Shown one piece after another: positions 1-9,017 of a stretch of DNA of 33,017 nucleotides. How positions within the stretch are numbered: the stretch's first letter is position 1; each line of letters starts with the position of its first letter. The DNA is taken from assembly GCA_014384345.1 (NCBI GenBank), contig JACNGB010000033.1, positions 1 through 33,017 on the forward strand, written 5' to 3'. The notes under the pieces are model-generated. The model did no database searches, was not told the origin of the DNA, and was given only the letters and a program-made list of their open reading frames with translations. The DNA is from Candidatus Thioglobus pontius (GTDB lineage Bacteria; Pseudomonadota; Gammaproteobacteria; PS1; Pseudothioglobaceae). The translations under genes and the position numbers were made by a program.

Positions 1-422
1 AAAAGCATAATACCATTATCATCACATTCTATCAATTAATTTATATTACTCTGTTGAGTGTCTCTTTGAAATATTTAAAGCTATTTTTATATCTAATTCA
101 TGTTATCCACCAGTATCTATATTTTTAGACTTAACTATTGTTTAACACCCGCCTTTTGATAACATTACAAATGTAAAAATTACAAAATAAGACCTAAAAT
201 TAAATAGTCGTTGCGATTCCGTTGCGACTTTAAATCTTGAGAAAACTAAAAACAAGTCTTAAACCTCCTAAAAAGGCCAAAACCACACTAACCGACTATC
301 GGACTCAAATCCGCACCAACAAAACGTCAAAAAACCGCCATACAAAAGAATTGCATGAAGTTTGTTTTTAGAGGTTTTTGAGGGGTTTAAGTGGTTTTAA
401 GGAATTAAAACATTAAATAATA

Positions 423-498
423 TGGTGGGGCGTGAGCGATTTGAACGCTCGACCAGCGGATTAAAAGTCCGATGCTCTACCAACTGAGCTAACGCCCC
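423..498 (-). tRNA. tRNA-Lys (anticodon TTT)
   Basis: Reverse complement GGGGCGTTAGCTCAGTTGGTAGAGCATCGGACTTTTAATCCGCTGGTCGAGCGTTCAAATCGCTCACGCCCCACCA folds as a cloverleaf. It has a 7-bp acceptor stem (GGGGCGT/ACGCCCC), anticodon TTT, a GTTCAAATC T-loop and an encoded CCA. Confidence 0.97.
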
Positions 499-567
499 CT
501 ATTGGTTTTTCAACACTTTGTGCGAAAAGTGAAATTATACATTATCCCAATTTAAAAACAACAAAAA

Positions 568-846
568 TTAGCCTTTATTTACCATTTCTTTTAAGCTTTT
601 TCCTGGCTTAAAAAACGGCACATATTTCTCACCAACCTGCGTTCTTTCACTGGTTTTCGGATTAATTCCCTGGCGTGCTTTTCGATGTTTCTTTATAAAG
701 CCGCCAAAGCCTCTAATTTCAACCCCTTCACCCGAAACAATCGATTGAGTGATTCGCTCCAATATTAAATCCACCGCCAGTTTTGCATCTGATTTTGCTA
801 GATTTGAATTGTCGGTTAAGCGTTGAATTAGATCTGTTTTTTTCAT
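568..846 (-). CDS. ihfB: Integration host factor subunit beta (HU/IHF family)
   Basis: 92 aa; MKKTDLIQRL...VEIRGFGGF...R.GINPKT...PFFKPGKSLKEMVN is typical of IHF-beta; located directly downstream of rpsA as in other gammaproteobacteria. Confidence 0.95.
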   Translation of the reverse strand: MKKTDLIQRLTDNSNLAKSDAKLAVDLILERITQSIVSGEGVEIRGFGGFIKKHRKARQGINPKTSERTQVGEKYVPFFKPGKSLKEMVNKG

Positions 847-860
847 CTTTTCACCATAAA

Positions 861-896
861 AAAAGGCCGCTTCGTATTACTACTTAGCGGCCTTTT
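861..896 (-). terminator. Rho-independent terminator-like hairpin between rpsA and ihfB
   Basis: AAAAGGCCGC (861-870) ... GCGGCCTTTT (887-896): perfect 10-bp stem ending in a T run in either direction, just after the rpsA stop. Confidence 0.75.
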
Positions 897-909
897 GATT
901 AACGATTAG

Positions 910-2586
910 TTACTTATCTTTAGCTTGCTTAAGTAAGTCACCCAATGTTGAACCAGCTGCTTCTTCAGAAGACTGCTTATTGTAGTCTGCCATAGCCGCT
1001 TGCTCCTCAACTGAATCTTTAGCTTTTATACTAACAGAAACGTTGCGAGATCTTCTATCAACATTCATAATAACAACTTCAATTTCTTGACCTGTTTTTA
1101 GGACTGTTGTTGCATCTTCAACACGCTCTTGTGAAATCTCACCCGCTTTTAAGTAACCAGTAATATCTTCAGCTAGGCTGATAACTGCACCACGTGGATC
1201 AACTTCCATGATAGTACCTTTAACAATAGTACCCTTCTTGTTAGCAGACGCGTATTGCATAAAGTCGTCTTCAGCTAATTGCTTAATACCTAATGAAATG
1301 CGTTCTTTCTCAGCATCGATATTTAGAATAACAACTTCTAATTCTTGACCTTTAGAATAGTTAGCAACTAACTCTTCAGAAGACTGCTTATCCCAAGAAA
1401 TATCAGCTAAGTGAATTAGACCATCGATACCGCCTTGTAAGCCAACAAATAAACCAAAGTCAGTAATAGACTTAACGTTTACGATAATCTTGTCGCCTTT
1501 GTTTTGAGTTGCTTCAAACGCTTCCCAAGGGTTTTCTAATGCTTGCTTCATTGATAATGAAATACGGTGCTTAGACTCTTGAACATCTAATACGACTACA
1601 TCAACTTCCTGACCTAGTTTAACAATCTTAGAAGGACGTGCATTTGCATTTGTCCAGTCCATTTCAGATACGTGAACCAAACCTTCAACACCGTCTTCAA
1701 TACGTACAAACGCACCGTAATCAGTAAGGTTAGAAACTGTACCAGTCACTTTCTTACCGATAGGAAGACGATCTGAAATATTATCCCAAGGGCTAGCAGT
1801 AAGCTGCTTAAGGCCTAGTGATACACGCATCTTCTCTTTATCGTAGTTAAGTACTTTAACCTTAATCTTGTCACCAATTGTAAGCTTTTCAGATGGGTGG
1901 TTAACACGCGTCCAAGAGATATCTGTAATGTGTAGCAAACCATCAACGCCACCAAGATCAACGAATGCACCATAGTCTGCAAGGTTCTTAACGATACCTT
2001 CGATTTCTTTGCCTTCTTCAAGTGTTTCAAGTAATGCTTCACGATCAGCTGAGTTAGCTTCTTGCATAACCGCTTTTCTAGAAATAACGATGTTGTTTCT
2101 AACTTCGTCCATCTTGATAACGATTGCTTCAATTTCTTGACCAGTTAGGTAAGAGAAATCTTTAACAGGGCGAACATCAACTAATGAGCCTGGTAAGAAT
2201 GCCTTAACTACGCCAATATCAACTGTCAGACCACCTTTAACAGCACCGGTAACAATACCAGTAACTGTTTCTTTAGAATTCATTGCTAATTCTAATGACT
2301 GCCACAACTTGATGCGTTTCGCATCAGCATGTGACAAGAGTGTATTACCCAGGCCATCGTCGATTGATTTTAAAGCAACTTCTACTACGTCGCCTTCTGC
2401 AACTTCTAATTCACCTTTTGGGTTTTTAAATTCGTCTAGAGAGATGAAACCCTCTGATTTTAGTCCAACGTTTACAATCGCTTTTTCACGATTAAGACTA
2501 ACTACTGTACCCATTAATAAGGCACCTACTTTTACGTTTTGTTGTTCTACACTGTTTTCAAACAGTTCAGCAAATGATTCTGACAT
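910..2586 (-). CDS. rpsA: 30S ribosomal protein S1
   Basis: 558 aa with six S1 RNA-binding repeats (e.g. GIVKNLADYGAFVDLGGVDGLLHITDISW); between cmk and ihfB. Confidence 0.97.
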   Translation of the reverse strand: MSESFAELFENSVEQQNVKVGALLMGTVVSLNREKAIVNVGLKSEGFISLDEFKNPKGELEVAEGDVVEVALKSIDDGLGNTLLSHADAKRIKLWQSLELAMNSKETVTGIVTGAVKGGLTVDIGVVKAFLPGSLVDVRPVKDFSYLTGQEIEAIVIKMDEVRNNIVISRKAVMQEANSADREALLETLEEGKEIEGIVKNLADYGAFVDLGGVDGLLHITDISWTRVNHPSEKLTIGDKIKVKVLNYDKEKMRVSLGLKQLTASPWDNISDRLPIGKKVTGTVSNLTDYGAFVRIEDGVEGLVHVSEMDWTNANARPSKIVKLGQEVDVVVLDVQESKHRISLSMKQALENPWEAFEATQNKGDKIIVNVKSITDFGLFVGLQGGIDGLIHLADISWDKQSSEELVANYSKGQELEVVILNIDAEKERISLGIKQLAEDDFMQYASANKKGTIVKGTIMEVDPRGAVISLAEDITGYLKAGEISQERVEDATTVLKTGQEIEVVIMNVDRRSRNVSVSIKAKDSVEEQAAMADYNKQSSEEAAGSTLGDLLKQAKDK

Positions 2587-2617
2587 ATATTTCTTCTTTG
2601 ATATTGACCGGTAATTG

Positions 2618-2643
2618 TTAGGCTAGTTACGGTGTACGCCTAA
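2618..2643 (-). promoter_or_regulatory. Candidate rpsA 5'-leader stem-loop
   Basis: Minus strand TTAGGC-GTACACCGTAACTA-GCCTAA, a perfect 6-bp stem in the about 94-nt rpsA leader. Confidence 0.35.
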
Positions 2644-2666
2644 TGCATATCGGGTTAGTTTATTTA

Positions 2667-2690
2667 TAAAGCTTAACCGCTTAAGCTTTA
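2667..2690 (-). terminator. Perfect stem-loop overlapping the cmk stop codon (terminator or processing hairpin)
   Basis: taaagcttaa-ccgc-ttaagcttta: 10-bp perfect inverted repeat with a 4-nt loop, but no clear U tract follows it. Confidence 0.4.
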
Positions 2691-3349
2691 ACCAATTCGC
2701 TCACTTGAGCGATAACCTCATCAAGTGATAGCTCAGTAGTATCAATGACAAGGGCATCTTTTGCAGGTTTTAAAGGTGAGTGTTTACGTGATGAATCACG
2801 CGCATCTCTTGCCTCTACCTCTGCTAAGATCTGCGATATTATACCCTCTGATCCTTGTGCTTGCAATTGTTTTAAGCGTCTATTAGCACGCTCCTCAGCG
2901 CTTGCTGTTAAGTAAACTTTAAAAGCTGCTTTTTCAAAAACCACCGTACCCATATCACGCCCATCTGCCACCAAACCAGGAGAGATGGCAAAATCTTGCT
3001 GACGCTTTAACAAAGCTGCACGAACCACACCGATTGATGCAATTTTAGAAGCCATTTCCCCAGTTTGCTCAGTACGCAATACTTTGGATACATCTTGGTC
3101 ATCTAAATAAACACTCACCAGTTCACTGTCTTTATGCGTCTTAAAACTTAAATCTAGATTTTTAGCTATCTCTTCCAAGGCGGCTTCGTTGCTAATATCA
3201 ATACTTCTACTATCAACTGCCAAGGCAAAAGCACGATAAATAGCGCCAGAATCAAGCAGGTGCCAACCTTGTTGCTGAGCAATTACTCGTGCAACAGTAC
3301 CTTTGCCAACACCACTTGGACCATCAATGGTTAAAACTGGTACACTCAT
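2681..3349 (-). CDS. cmk: Cytidylate kinase
   Basis: 222 aa; [25 protein letters not shown]-loop, [25 protein letters not shown]. Confidence 0.96.
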   Translation of the reverse strand: MSVPVLTIDGPSGVGKGTVARVIAQQQGWHLLDSGAIYRAFALAVDSRSIDISNEAALEEIAKNLDLSFKTHKDSELVSVYLDDQDVSKVLRTEQTGEMASKIASIGVVRAALLKRQQDFAISPGLVADGRDMGTVVFEKAAFKVYLTASAEERANRRLKQLQAQGSEGIISQILAEVEARDARDSSRKHSPLKPAKDALVIDTTELSLDEVIAQVSELVKA

Positions 3350-4836
3350 TTAACTTCTGACCTCATGTGAGGAAACAACAGTACATCACGAATTGATGGC
3401 GAATCAGTAAACAACATCACCAAACGATCAATACCAATCCCCTCTCCCGCTGTTGGTGGCATGCCGTATTCTAGGGCACGAATATAATCTGCATCATAAT
3501 GCATGGCTTCATCGTCACCCGCATCTTTTTCAGCCACTTGCGCTTTAAATCGCTCAGCTTGATCTTGGGCGTCGTTAAGCTCAGAAAAGCCATTAGCAAT
3601 TTCACGACCACCAATAAATAACTCAAAGCGATCTGTGATAAATGGATTGTTATCATTACGACGTGCCAATGGCGACACTTCAGTTGGGTACTCAGTGATA
3701 AAGGTCGGCTGCATAAGTTTTTCTTCAACCGTAGCTTCAAAAATCTCAATTTGGATCTTACCCAAACCCCAATTATCTTTAACCTGAATTCCGAGCTTTT
3801 CAGCAGTTGCTTTAGCGTTATCCTCATTTAAATCTTGCGGCGTCAATGTTGGGTTATATTCCAAGATTGAATCGAACACGCTGATACGATTGAACGCTTT
3901 AGAGAAATCAAACTCATCACCTTGATAATGAATAGTTGTATTGCCACATACATCAACCGCAATACCTCTAAATAGATTTTCGGTTAAATCCATTAGGTCA
4001 TGATACGTTGCATAGGCTTGGTAAAACTCAATCATGGTAAATTCAGGATTGTGACGCGTTGAAAGACCTTCATTTCTAAAATTACGATTAATTTCAAATA
4101 CTCGATCAAAACCACCAACCACCAAACGCTTTAGATAAAGCTCAGGCGCAATACGTAAAAACATTGGCATATCTAGCGCATTATGATGCGTTTCAAACGG
4201 CTTGGCTGTCGCACCGCCCGGAATGGTCTGCAACATTGGTGTTTCCACCTCCATAAAGTCAGCTTCATTAAAAAAGTTTCGAATATAGTTAACAATAGCA
4301 CTGCGGCGCTTAAAAGTATTACGCGCATCTTTATTGGTAATTAAATCAACATAGCGCTGGCGATAGCGAATTTCTTGATCAGATAAGCCGTGAAATTTTT
4401 CAGGCAAAGGGCGTAGTGATTTGGTTAATAATTTAATGCTGTCTACACGTACCGACAACTCACCCACATTAGTTTTAAATAAAGTACCTGTACAGCCTGC
4501 AATATCGCCAATATCCCACTTTTTAAACTGCTCATTATAAAAGCCCTCGGGTAATTCATCGCGTGTGACAAAAACTTGAATTTGAGCGCTAGAATCTTGC
4601 AAAGTGGCAAAGCTAGCCTTACCCATTACGCGCTTTAGCATAATGCGCCCTGCTACTGAAACTTGAATAGATTTTTCTTCTAAATCCTCTTTGGAAAACT
4701 GATCATACTCATTAATAATAGCTTGAGCTAAGTGCTGAGGTTTGAAATCATTCACAAAAGGGTTGCCCGCCTCTCTTAATTTATCCAGCTTTGATTTTCT
4801 TTCAGTGATTAGTTTGTTATCGTCTTGATCGCTCAT
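3346..4836 (-). CDS. lysS: Lysyl-tRNA synthetase, class II
   Basis: 496 aa; [71 protein letters not shown]. Confidence 0.97.
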   Translation of the reverse strand: MSDQDDNKLITERKSKLDKLREAGNPFVNDFKPQHLAQAIINEYDQFSKEDLEEKSIQVSVAGRIMLKRVMGKASFATLQDSSAQIQVFVTRDELPEGFYNEQFKKWDIGDIAGCTGTLFKTNVGELSVRVDSIKLLTKSLRPLPEKFHGLSDQEIRYRQRYVDLITNKDARNTFKRRSAIVNYIRNFFNEADFMEVETPMLQTIPGGATAKPFETHHNALDMPMFLRIAPELYLKRLVVGGFDRVFEINRNFRNEGLSTRHNPEFTMIEFYQAYATYHDLMDLTENLFRGIAVDVCGNTTIHYQGDEFDFSKAFNRISVFDSILEYNPTLTPQDLNEDNAKATAEKLGIQVKDNWGLGKIQIEIFEATVEEKLMQPTFITEYPTEVSPLARRNDNNPFITDRFELFIGGREIANGFSELNDAQDQAERFKAQVAEKDAGDDEAMHYDADYIRALEYGMPPTAGEGIGIDRLVMLFTDSPSIRDVLLFPHMRSEVK

Positions 4837-4841
4837 AGGTA

Positions 4842-5507
4842 TTATTGCAGTGTTTTATGTTCTAATTCTTGCTGTGCAAGTGTCTTGGCTTTGATTAAAT
4901 CTTGTTCAGACTGAGTATGTTCACCCATGCGCTTAAGCAAAGTGCCACGATTATAATAGGCTTGATAGAAATTTGCATCCAATTCAATGGCTTTATTTAA
5001 GTCTGCCAAGGCCAATTCATCCTTGGCGATTTTAATGTAGGCGTTACCACGATTGTAAATGGCGGCAATATAATTATCATCTAAAGAGATAGCTTGAGTA
5101 TAAGCATTAATGGCATCGGCGCTTTTATCCAGGCGATCGTAGCAATTACCCAAATTATTAAACACTCCAGGATCGGTGTCATTAAGTGCAATTGCTTGTT
5201 CAAAATAACCAATAGCAGATTCAAAATTCTCTTGCTCTTGTTCCAAGTAAGCCAAACAAAAATAGGCCTCTGAACTATTGGGGTTGGCTTTAATTGCCTT
5301 TGACATGCTTTCAATGGCCAGCTCGTCATTACCCTGCAACTGATGCAAATTACCCAAGCTTAAATGTGCATTTGCGGTTAAGTTGTTATCAGCTTCTGGA
5401 TGTTTTATTAATTGATTCCAAGCTTGAATGGCTAACGATAAATCACCGTTTTTTTGGTGATTATAGGCCGCCACCATTAGATTGCTTAATTCTTGTTCGC
5501 TATTCAT
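4842..5507 (-). CDS. Tetratricopeptide-repeat protein
   Basis: 221 aa with successive TPR units ([41 protein letters not shown]...). Confidence 0.88.
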   Translation of the reverse strand: MNSEQELSNLMVAAYNHQKNGDLSLAIQAWNQLIKHPEADNNLTANAHLSLGNLHQLQGNDELAIESMSKAIKANPNSSEAYFCLAYLEQEQENFESAIGYFEQAIALNDTDPGVFNNLGNCYDRLDKSADAINAYTQAISLDDNYIAAIYNRGNAYIKIAKDELALADLNKAIELDANFYQAYYNRGTLLKRMGEHTQSEQDLIKAKTLAQQELEHKTLQ

Positions 5508-5905
5508 AACAGGGTGATGATTAATTTTCTCGCATTATTACCAGCACGATGTTCGTACAAAAATAAGCCTTGAGATTTACCCAAAGCTAATTGACCATCA
5601 ACAACAGGAATTGTTTTTGACTCACCCGTTAAGATCGATCTAATGTGTCCTGACATGTCAAAATCTCCTTCATTGTTATGTCGATATTCAGGCTTAGCAT
5701 CTTTAACACTCATCTGAAAATAATCTTCAATATCTAATAAAACGTTTGGATCTTCATTGCCGGTAATCATCAGTGATGCGGAAGTATGGGTAACAAATAT
5801 ATGGCACAATTTCGCTGAGCTTTGTTTAATTAGATTGTTTACTTGGTCATTAATACTAACAGCGCCACGTCCGCTAGTATTAACCATTAACTCAAATTGG
5901 CTCAC
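5504..5905 (-). CDS. YjbQ/UPF0047 family protein (secondary thiamine-phosphate synthase type)
   Basis: 133 aa; CHIFVTHTSASLMITGNEDPNVLLDIEDYF, YRHNNEGDFDMSGHIRSILTGES, LALGKSQGLFLYEHR. Confidence 0.92.
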   Translation of the reverse strand: MSQFELMVNTSGRGAVSINDQVNNLIKQSSAKLCHIFVTHTSASLMITGNEDPNVLLDIEDYFQMSVKDAKPEYRHNNEGDFDMSGHIRSILTGESKTIPVVDGQLALGKSQGLFLYEHRAGNNARKLIITLL

Positions 5906-6369
5906 TTTAATAAATCCTTAGCTTCGCTGGTATCAATCACTTTAGAAATGTTAGAATTTTTTTTACCTAATGAACGAATAAAGAAAAACAAGCCTAATGC
6001 TAAAAACACAAAGGGGGCGTACCATAACAACAAGGTGTTTTGATTGACCGGCGGCTTAAACACCACAAAATCACCATATCGATCTGTCATATATTGGCGG
6101 ATGCTGTCGTCTGTTTGATTGTCAACAATGAGCTCGCGTACTTTTTCACGCAAATCTTTTGCCAAACCCGCATTAGAACCACCAATACTTTGTCCTTGAC
6201 ACACTGGGCAACGGATTTCATCAATCAAACTACGGTATCTTTGCTCGTGAGTTTCATTTGTAAAGCCACTTGCATCAATACTTTCACTCAAAGCTGGCTG
6301 AAAAGCTAATAATGCAATACATAGGGTAACTCTTTTCAATAGGGCTGTTGTTTGGGTAAAATTTCGCAT
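5902..6369 (-). CDS. ccmH: Cytochrome c-type biogenesis protein CcmH (CycL type)
   Basis: 155 aa; signal peptide, RCPVCQGQSIGGSNAGLAKDLREKVRELI, C-terminal TM helix. Confidence 0.93.
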   Translation of the reverse strand: MRNFTQTTALLKRVTLCIALLAFQPALSESIDASGFTNETHEQRYRSLIDEIRCPVCQGQSIGGSNAGLAKDLREKVRELIVDNQTDDSIRQYMTDRYGDFVVFKPPVNQNTLLLWYAPFVFLALGLFFFIRSLGKKNSNISKVIDTSEAKDLLK

Positions 6370-6432
6370 ACGCTATTTATTGAACACTAAAACCTAGATT
6401 TTACACTTCTCGACGGATGTAAAAGGAGACCC

Positions 6433-8295
6433 ATGCCATTAATTACACTTGATAAAATTTCTTTGAGTTTTTCAGATAAGCCCATACTCAATGAGGTTAG
6501 CTCTACCATTTTAAAAGGGGATAAAATCGCACTCATCGGTCGAAATGGCGAAGGAAAATCAACCTTTATGCGCATTTTGGCTGGCTCTATCGAACCGGAT
6601 GATGGCAAACTGAAAGTTAAAAATGGTATAAAAATTAGCTATTTGGAGCAAATGCCGCCTGAAGACAATGACAAAACGCTGTTTAATATTGTTTCTGAAG
6701 GCTTGGGTGAAATTGGCAATATTATCGCTCAATATCAATATTTTATACATATTGGCGATTTAGACAAAGCAGGTGATTTTCAACAAAAAATTGACCAACT
6801 TGATGGCTGGCAATACTTGCACAAAATCGAGGCAATTCTTAATCGATTTACCTTAAATCCACAAGCCTCGCTAGCTACTTTGTCAGGCGGCTGGCGACGA
6901 CGCGTTATGTTGGCAAGGGCTTTAATTCAGGAACCTGACGTACTGCTACTAGACGAGCCAACCAACCACATGGATATTACCGCCATTTTAGATTTAGAGC
7001 GAATGCTCAAGGAATATCATGGAACTTTGGTCATTATTAGTCATGACCGCTCATTTATTGCTGGCATTGTTAATAAAGTTTTTGACCTTGATCGAGGGCG
7101 CTTAAGTGTCTTTGAATGTGGCTACAAAGATTACGTCAAGCGTAAAGATGAGCAGCTTCATGCAGAAGAGATTGCCAATGCTCGCTTTGATAAAAAACTG
7201 GCTCAAGAAGAAGTTTGGATCCGCCAAGGTATTAAGGCTCGTCGCACCAGAAATGAAGGCAGAGTAAGAGCCTTAGAATCTATGCGCCAATCATTCACCG
7301 ATCGTCGTGCCAAAAAAGGCAATGTCAAAATTCATGCCCTGGAAGATGAAAATAGAGCCTCAAAGTTAGTCTTCGAGGTAAAGAAAATATCCTACGATAT
7401 TGCTGGATTACAGCTGGTTAAAGATTTCTCAATGCTGGTACTAAAAGGTGAAAAAATCGGCATTATTGGTGGCAATGGCAGTGGTAAATCTACATTCATC
7501 AAGCTACTATTGGACGAACTCCAACCTACTAAAGGCACGATACGACGCTCGAAAACTATTCAGCTTGCCTATTTTGACCAAATGCGTGACAATCTTGATC
7601 CAAATATGAAAGCCATGGATTTTGTCTCTGGTGGTCGAGAGCGAATAGAAGTTGGCGGCAAAAGTAAGCATATTATTGGTTATTTACGTCAATTTTTATT
7701 CACAGGCAAACAAGCCATGGCACCTATTAGAATGTTCTCAGGTGGTGAGAAAAATCGACTCATGCTCGCCAAAATTCTATCTCAGCCTGCCAATCTTCTG
7801 GTGCTTGACGAACCCACCAATGATCTAGATGTGGAAACTCTTGAACTCTTAGAAGAAATGCTGGTTGAATACAACGGTACGCTCATTCTTATTTCTCATG
7901 ACAGAACTTTCTTAAACAATGTTGTTGGTTCAACCGTGGTGCTAGATGGTGACGGTGTGATTAACCAATATGCAGGTGGTTATGATGATTATCTAATCCA
8001 AAAACAAGATAAGATTACTGACGAAAAACCCAAGTCAGTTAAAAAGTCAACCAACAGTGCAGCACCTACATCAAGTGCGGGACAAAAAAAGAAGCTTAGC
8101 TACAAACAGCAACAAGCCTTAAAAGACCTACCAGGAAAAATTGAAAAAACAGAAATTGAAATTGGAGAAATTCAATTGCAACTCTCAGACCCTGAATTTT
8201 TTCAAACTGACGAATCACAAGATGCGTTAATTCGTCTGGCCAGATTAGAAGCGGATTTAGAACGTTATTTTGACCAATGGGCGGAGCTAGAATGA
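6433..8295 (+). CDS. uup: ABC-F family ATPase, Uup-like
   Basis: 620 aa; two ABC cassettes (GRNGEGKST / LSGGWRRRV; GGNGSGKST / FSGGEKNRL) and a C-terminal coiled-coil extension. Confidence 0.88.
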   Translation: MPLITLDKISLSFSDKPILNEVSSTILKGDKIALIGRNGEGKSTFMRILAGSIEPDDGKLKVKNGIKISYLEQMPPEDNDKTLFNIVSEGLGEIGNIIAQYQYFIHIGDLDKAGDFQQKIDQLDGWQYLHKIEAILNRFTLNPQASLATLSGGWRRRVMLARALIQEPDVLLLDEPTNHMDITAILDLERMLKEYHGTLVIISHDRSFIAGIVNKVFDLDRGRLSVFECGYKDYVKRKDEQLHAEEIANARFDKKLAQEEVWIRQGIKARRTRNEGRVRALESMRQSFTDRRAKKGNVKIHALEDENRASKLVFEVKKISYDIAGLQLVKDFSMLVLKGEKIGIIGGNGSGKSTFIKLLLDELQPTKGTIRRSKTIQLAYFDQMRDNLDPNMKAMDFVSGGRERIEVGGKSKHIIGYLRQFLFTGKQAMAPIRMFSGGEKNRLMLAKILSQPANLLVLDEPTNDLDVETLELLEEMLVEYNGTLILISHDRTFLNNVVGSTVVLDGDGVINQYAGGYDDYLIQKQDKITDEKPKSVKKSTNSAAPTSSAGQKKKLSYKQQQALKDLPGKIEKTEIEIGEIQLQLSDPEFFQTDESQDALIRLARLEADLERYFDQWAELE

Positions 8296-8834
8296 ATCAA
8301 AAAATACCCCTAATTGTTGATCTTGACCACACCCTGATCAATACCGACTTGTTGTACGAATCGTCAATCGGCACATTAAAACAACAACCTTGGTTAATTT
8401 TGATTTACCCATTTTGGTTTTTTAAAGGCAAAGGCTACTTAAAAAGCCAATTGGTTAAGCGCTTTGAAATTGATGTCACTAAGCTCCCTTATTTGCAGCC
8501 AACTATTGACTACATTCATGAGAGGAAAAAACAAGGCTGTGACATTATCTTAGCAACTGCCTCTCACAAAGACTATGCTTTTGCTGTTGCCAAACACATT
8601 GATCTATTTGATGATGTTATGGCTAGCAATGCTGACTTCAACTTATCTTCTCATAATAAAGCAGATAAACTCATTGAACGCTTTGGTCACAAAAGATTTG
8701 ATTATATGGGTGATCACATGCGCGATATGCCCGTTTGGGAGGCTTCGAATTTGTCAATCTTAGTTAATGTTACCGATAAAATTATCAAGCGTACAGCGCA
8801 CTTGAATACACTACTTATTTCTAAAAAAGGCTAG
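8292..8834 (+). CDS. HAD-superfamily hydrolase resembling the N-terminal half of HAD-UbiA prenyltransferase fusions
   Basis: VDLDHTLINTDLLYESSIGTLKQQPWLILIYPFWFFKGKGYLKSQLVKRF and ILATASHKDYAFAVAKHIDLFDDVMAS; start set at the internal Met. Confidence 0.82.
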   Translation: MNQKIPLIVDLDHTLINTDLLYESSIGTLKQQPWLILIYPFWFFKGKGYLKSQLVKRFEIDVTKLPYLQPTIDYIHERKKQGCDIILATASHKDYAFAVAKHIDLFDDVMASNADFNLSSHNKADKLIERFGHKRFDYMGDHMRDMPVWEASNLSILVNVTDKIIKRTAHLNTLLISKKG

Positions 8835-9008
8835 CCTTCAAGCACGTAAGATAAACTACCTAATAGTAAATAAATCACTGTCGTAACCACCAATGTCGCG
8901 GCAATTACGCGTGCCATTTTCAGATTTTTACCCAATACTTTGTTGCTAACAAACCAAACACAGTAACCAATAACAACAGCGATAATTAAAAGACGAATTA
9001 AAAACATG
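8831..9008 (-). other. Possible small membrane-protein ORF (about 58 aa), reading frame interrupted at the start by a homopolymer
   Basis: Minus-strand frame ending at the stop in 8831-8833 reads FLIRLLIIAVVIGYCVWFVSNKVLGKNLKMARVIAATLVVTTVIYLLLGSLSYVLEG*. The obvious ATG (9008-9006) is out of frame by one base across a 6-T run. Not in the supplied ORF track. Confidence 0.45.
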
Positions 9009-9017
9009 GTGATTTAT

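Noticed and set aside
1-420. Integrase remnant beside tRNA-Lys
   Set aside because: Translations of both strands gave only short peptides without integrase motifs; not enough to call a pseudogene.
910-2586. Apparent repeats in rpsA
   Set aside because: These are the normal diverged S1 domains of ribosomal protein S1, not DNA-level tandem repeats.
2309-2614. Antisense ORF over the rpsA start (101 aa), and similar shadow ORFs (e.g. 1815-2132, 3471-3827, 5081-5329, 6040-6309, 9279-9683, 11498-11866, 16318-16569, 32001-32264)
   Set aside because: They lie opposite or out of frame within strongly supported genes and have no recognisable domain or plausible start context.
3346-4836. Possible T-box or tRNA-linked regulation of lysS because tRNA-Lys lies nearby
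   Set aside because: No T-box-like leader was seen; proximity appears coincidental.
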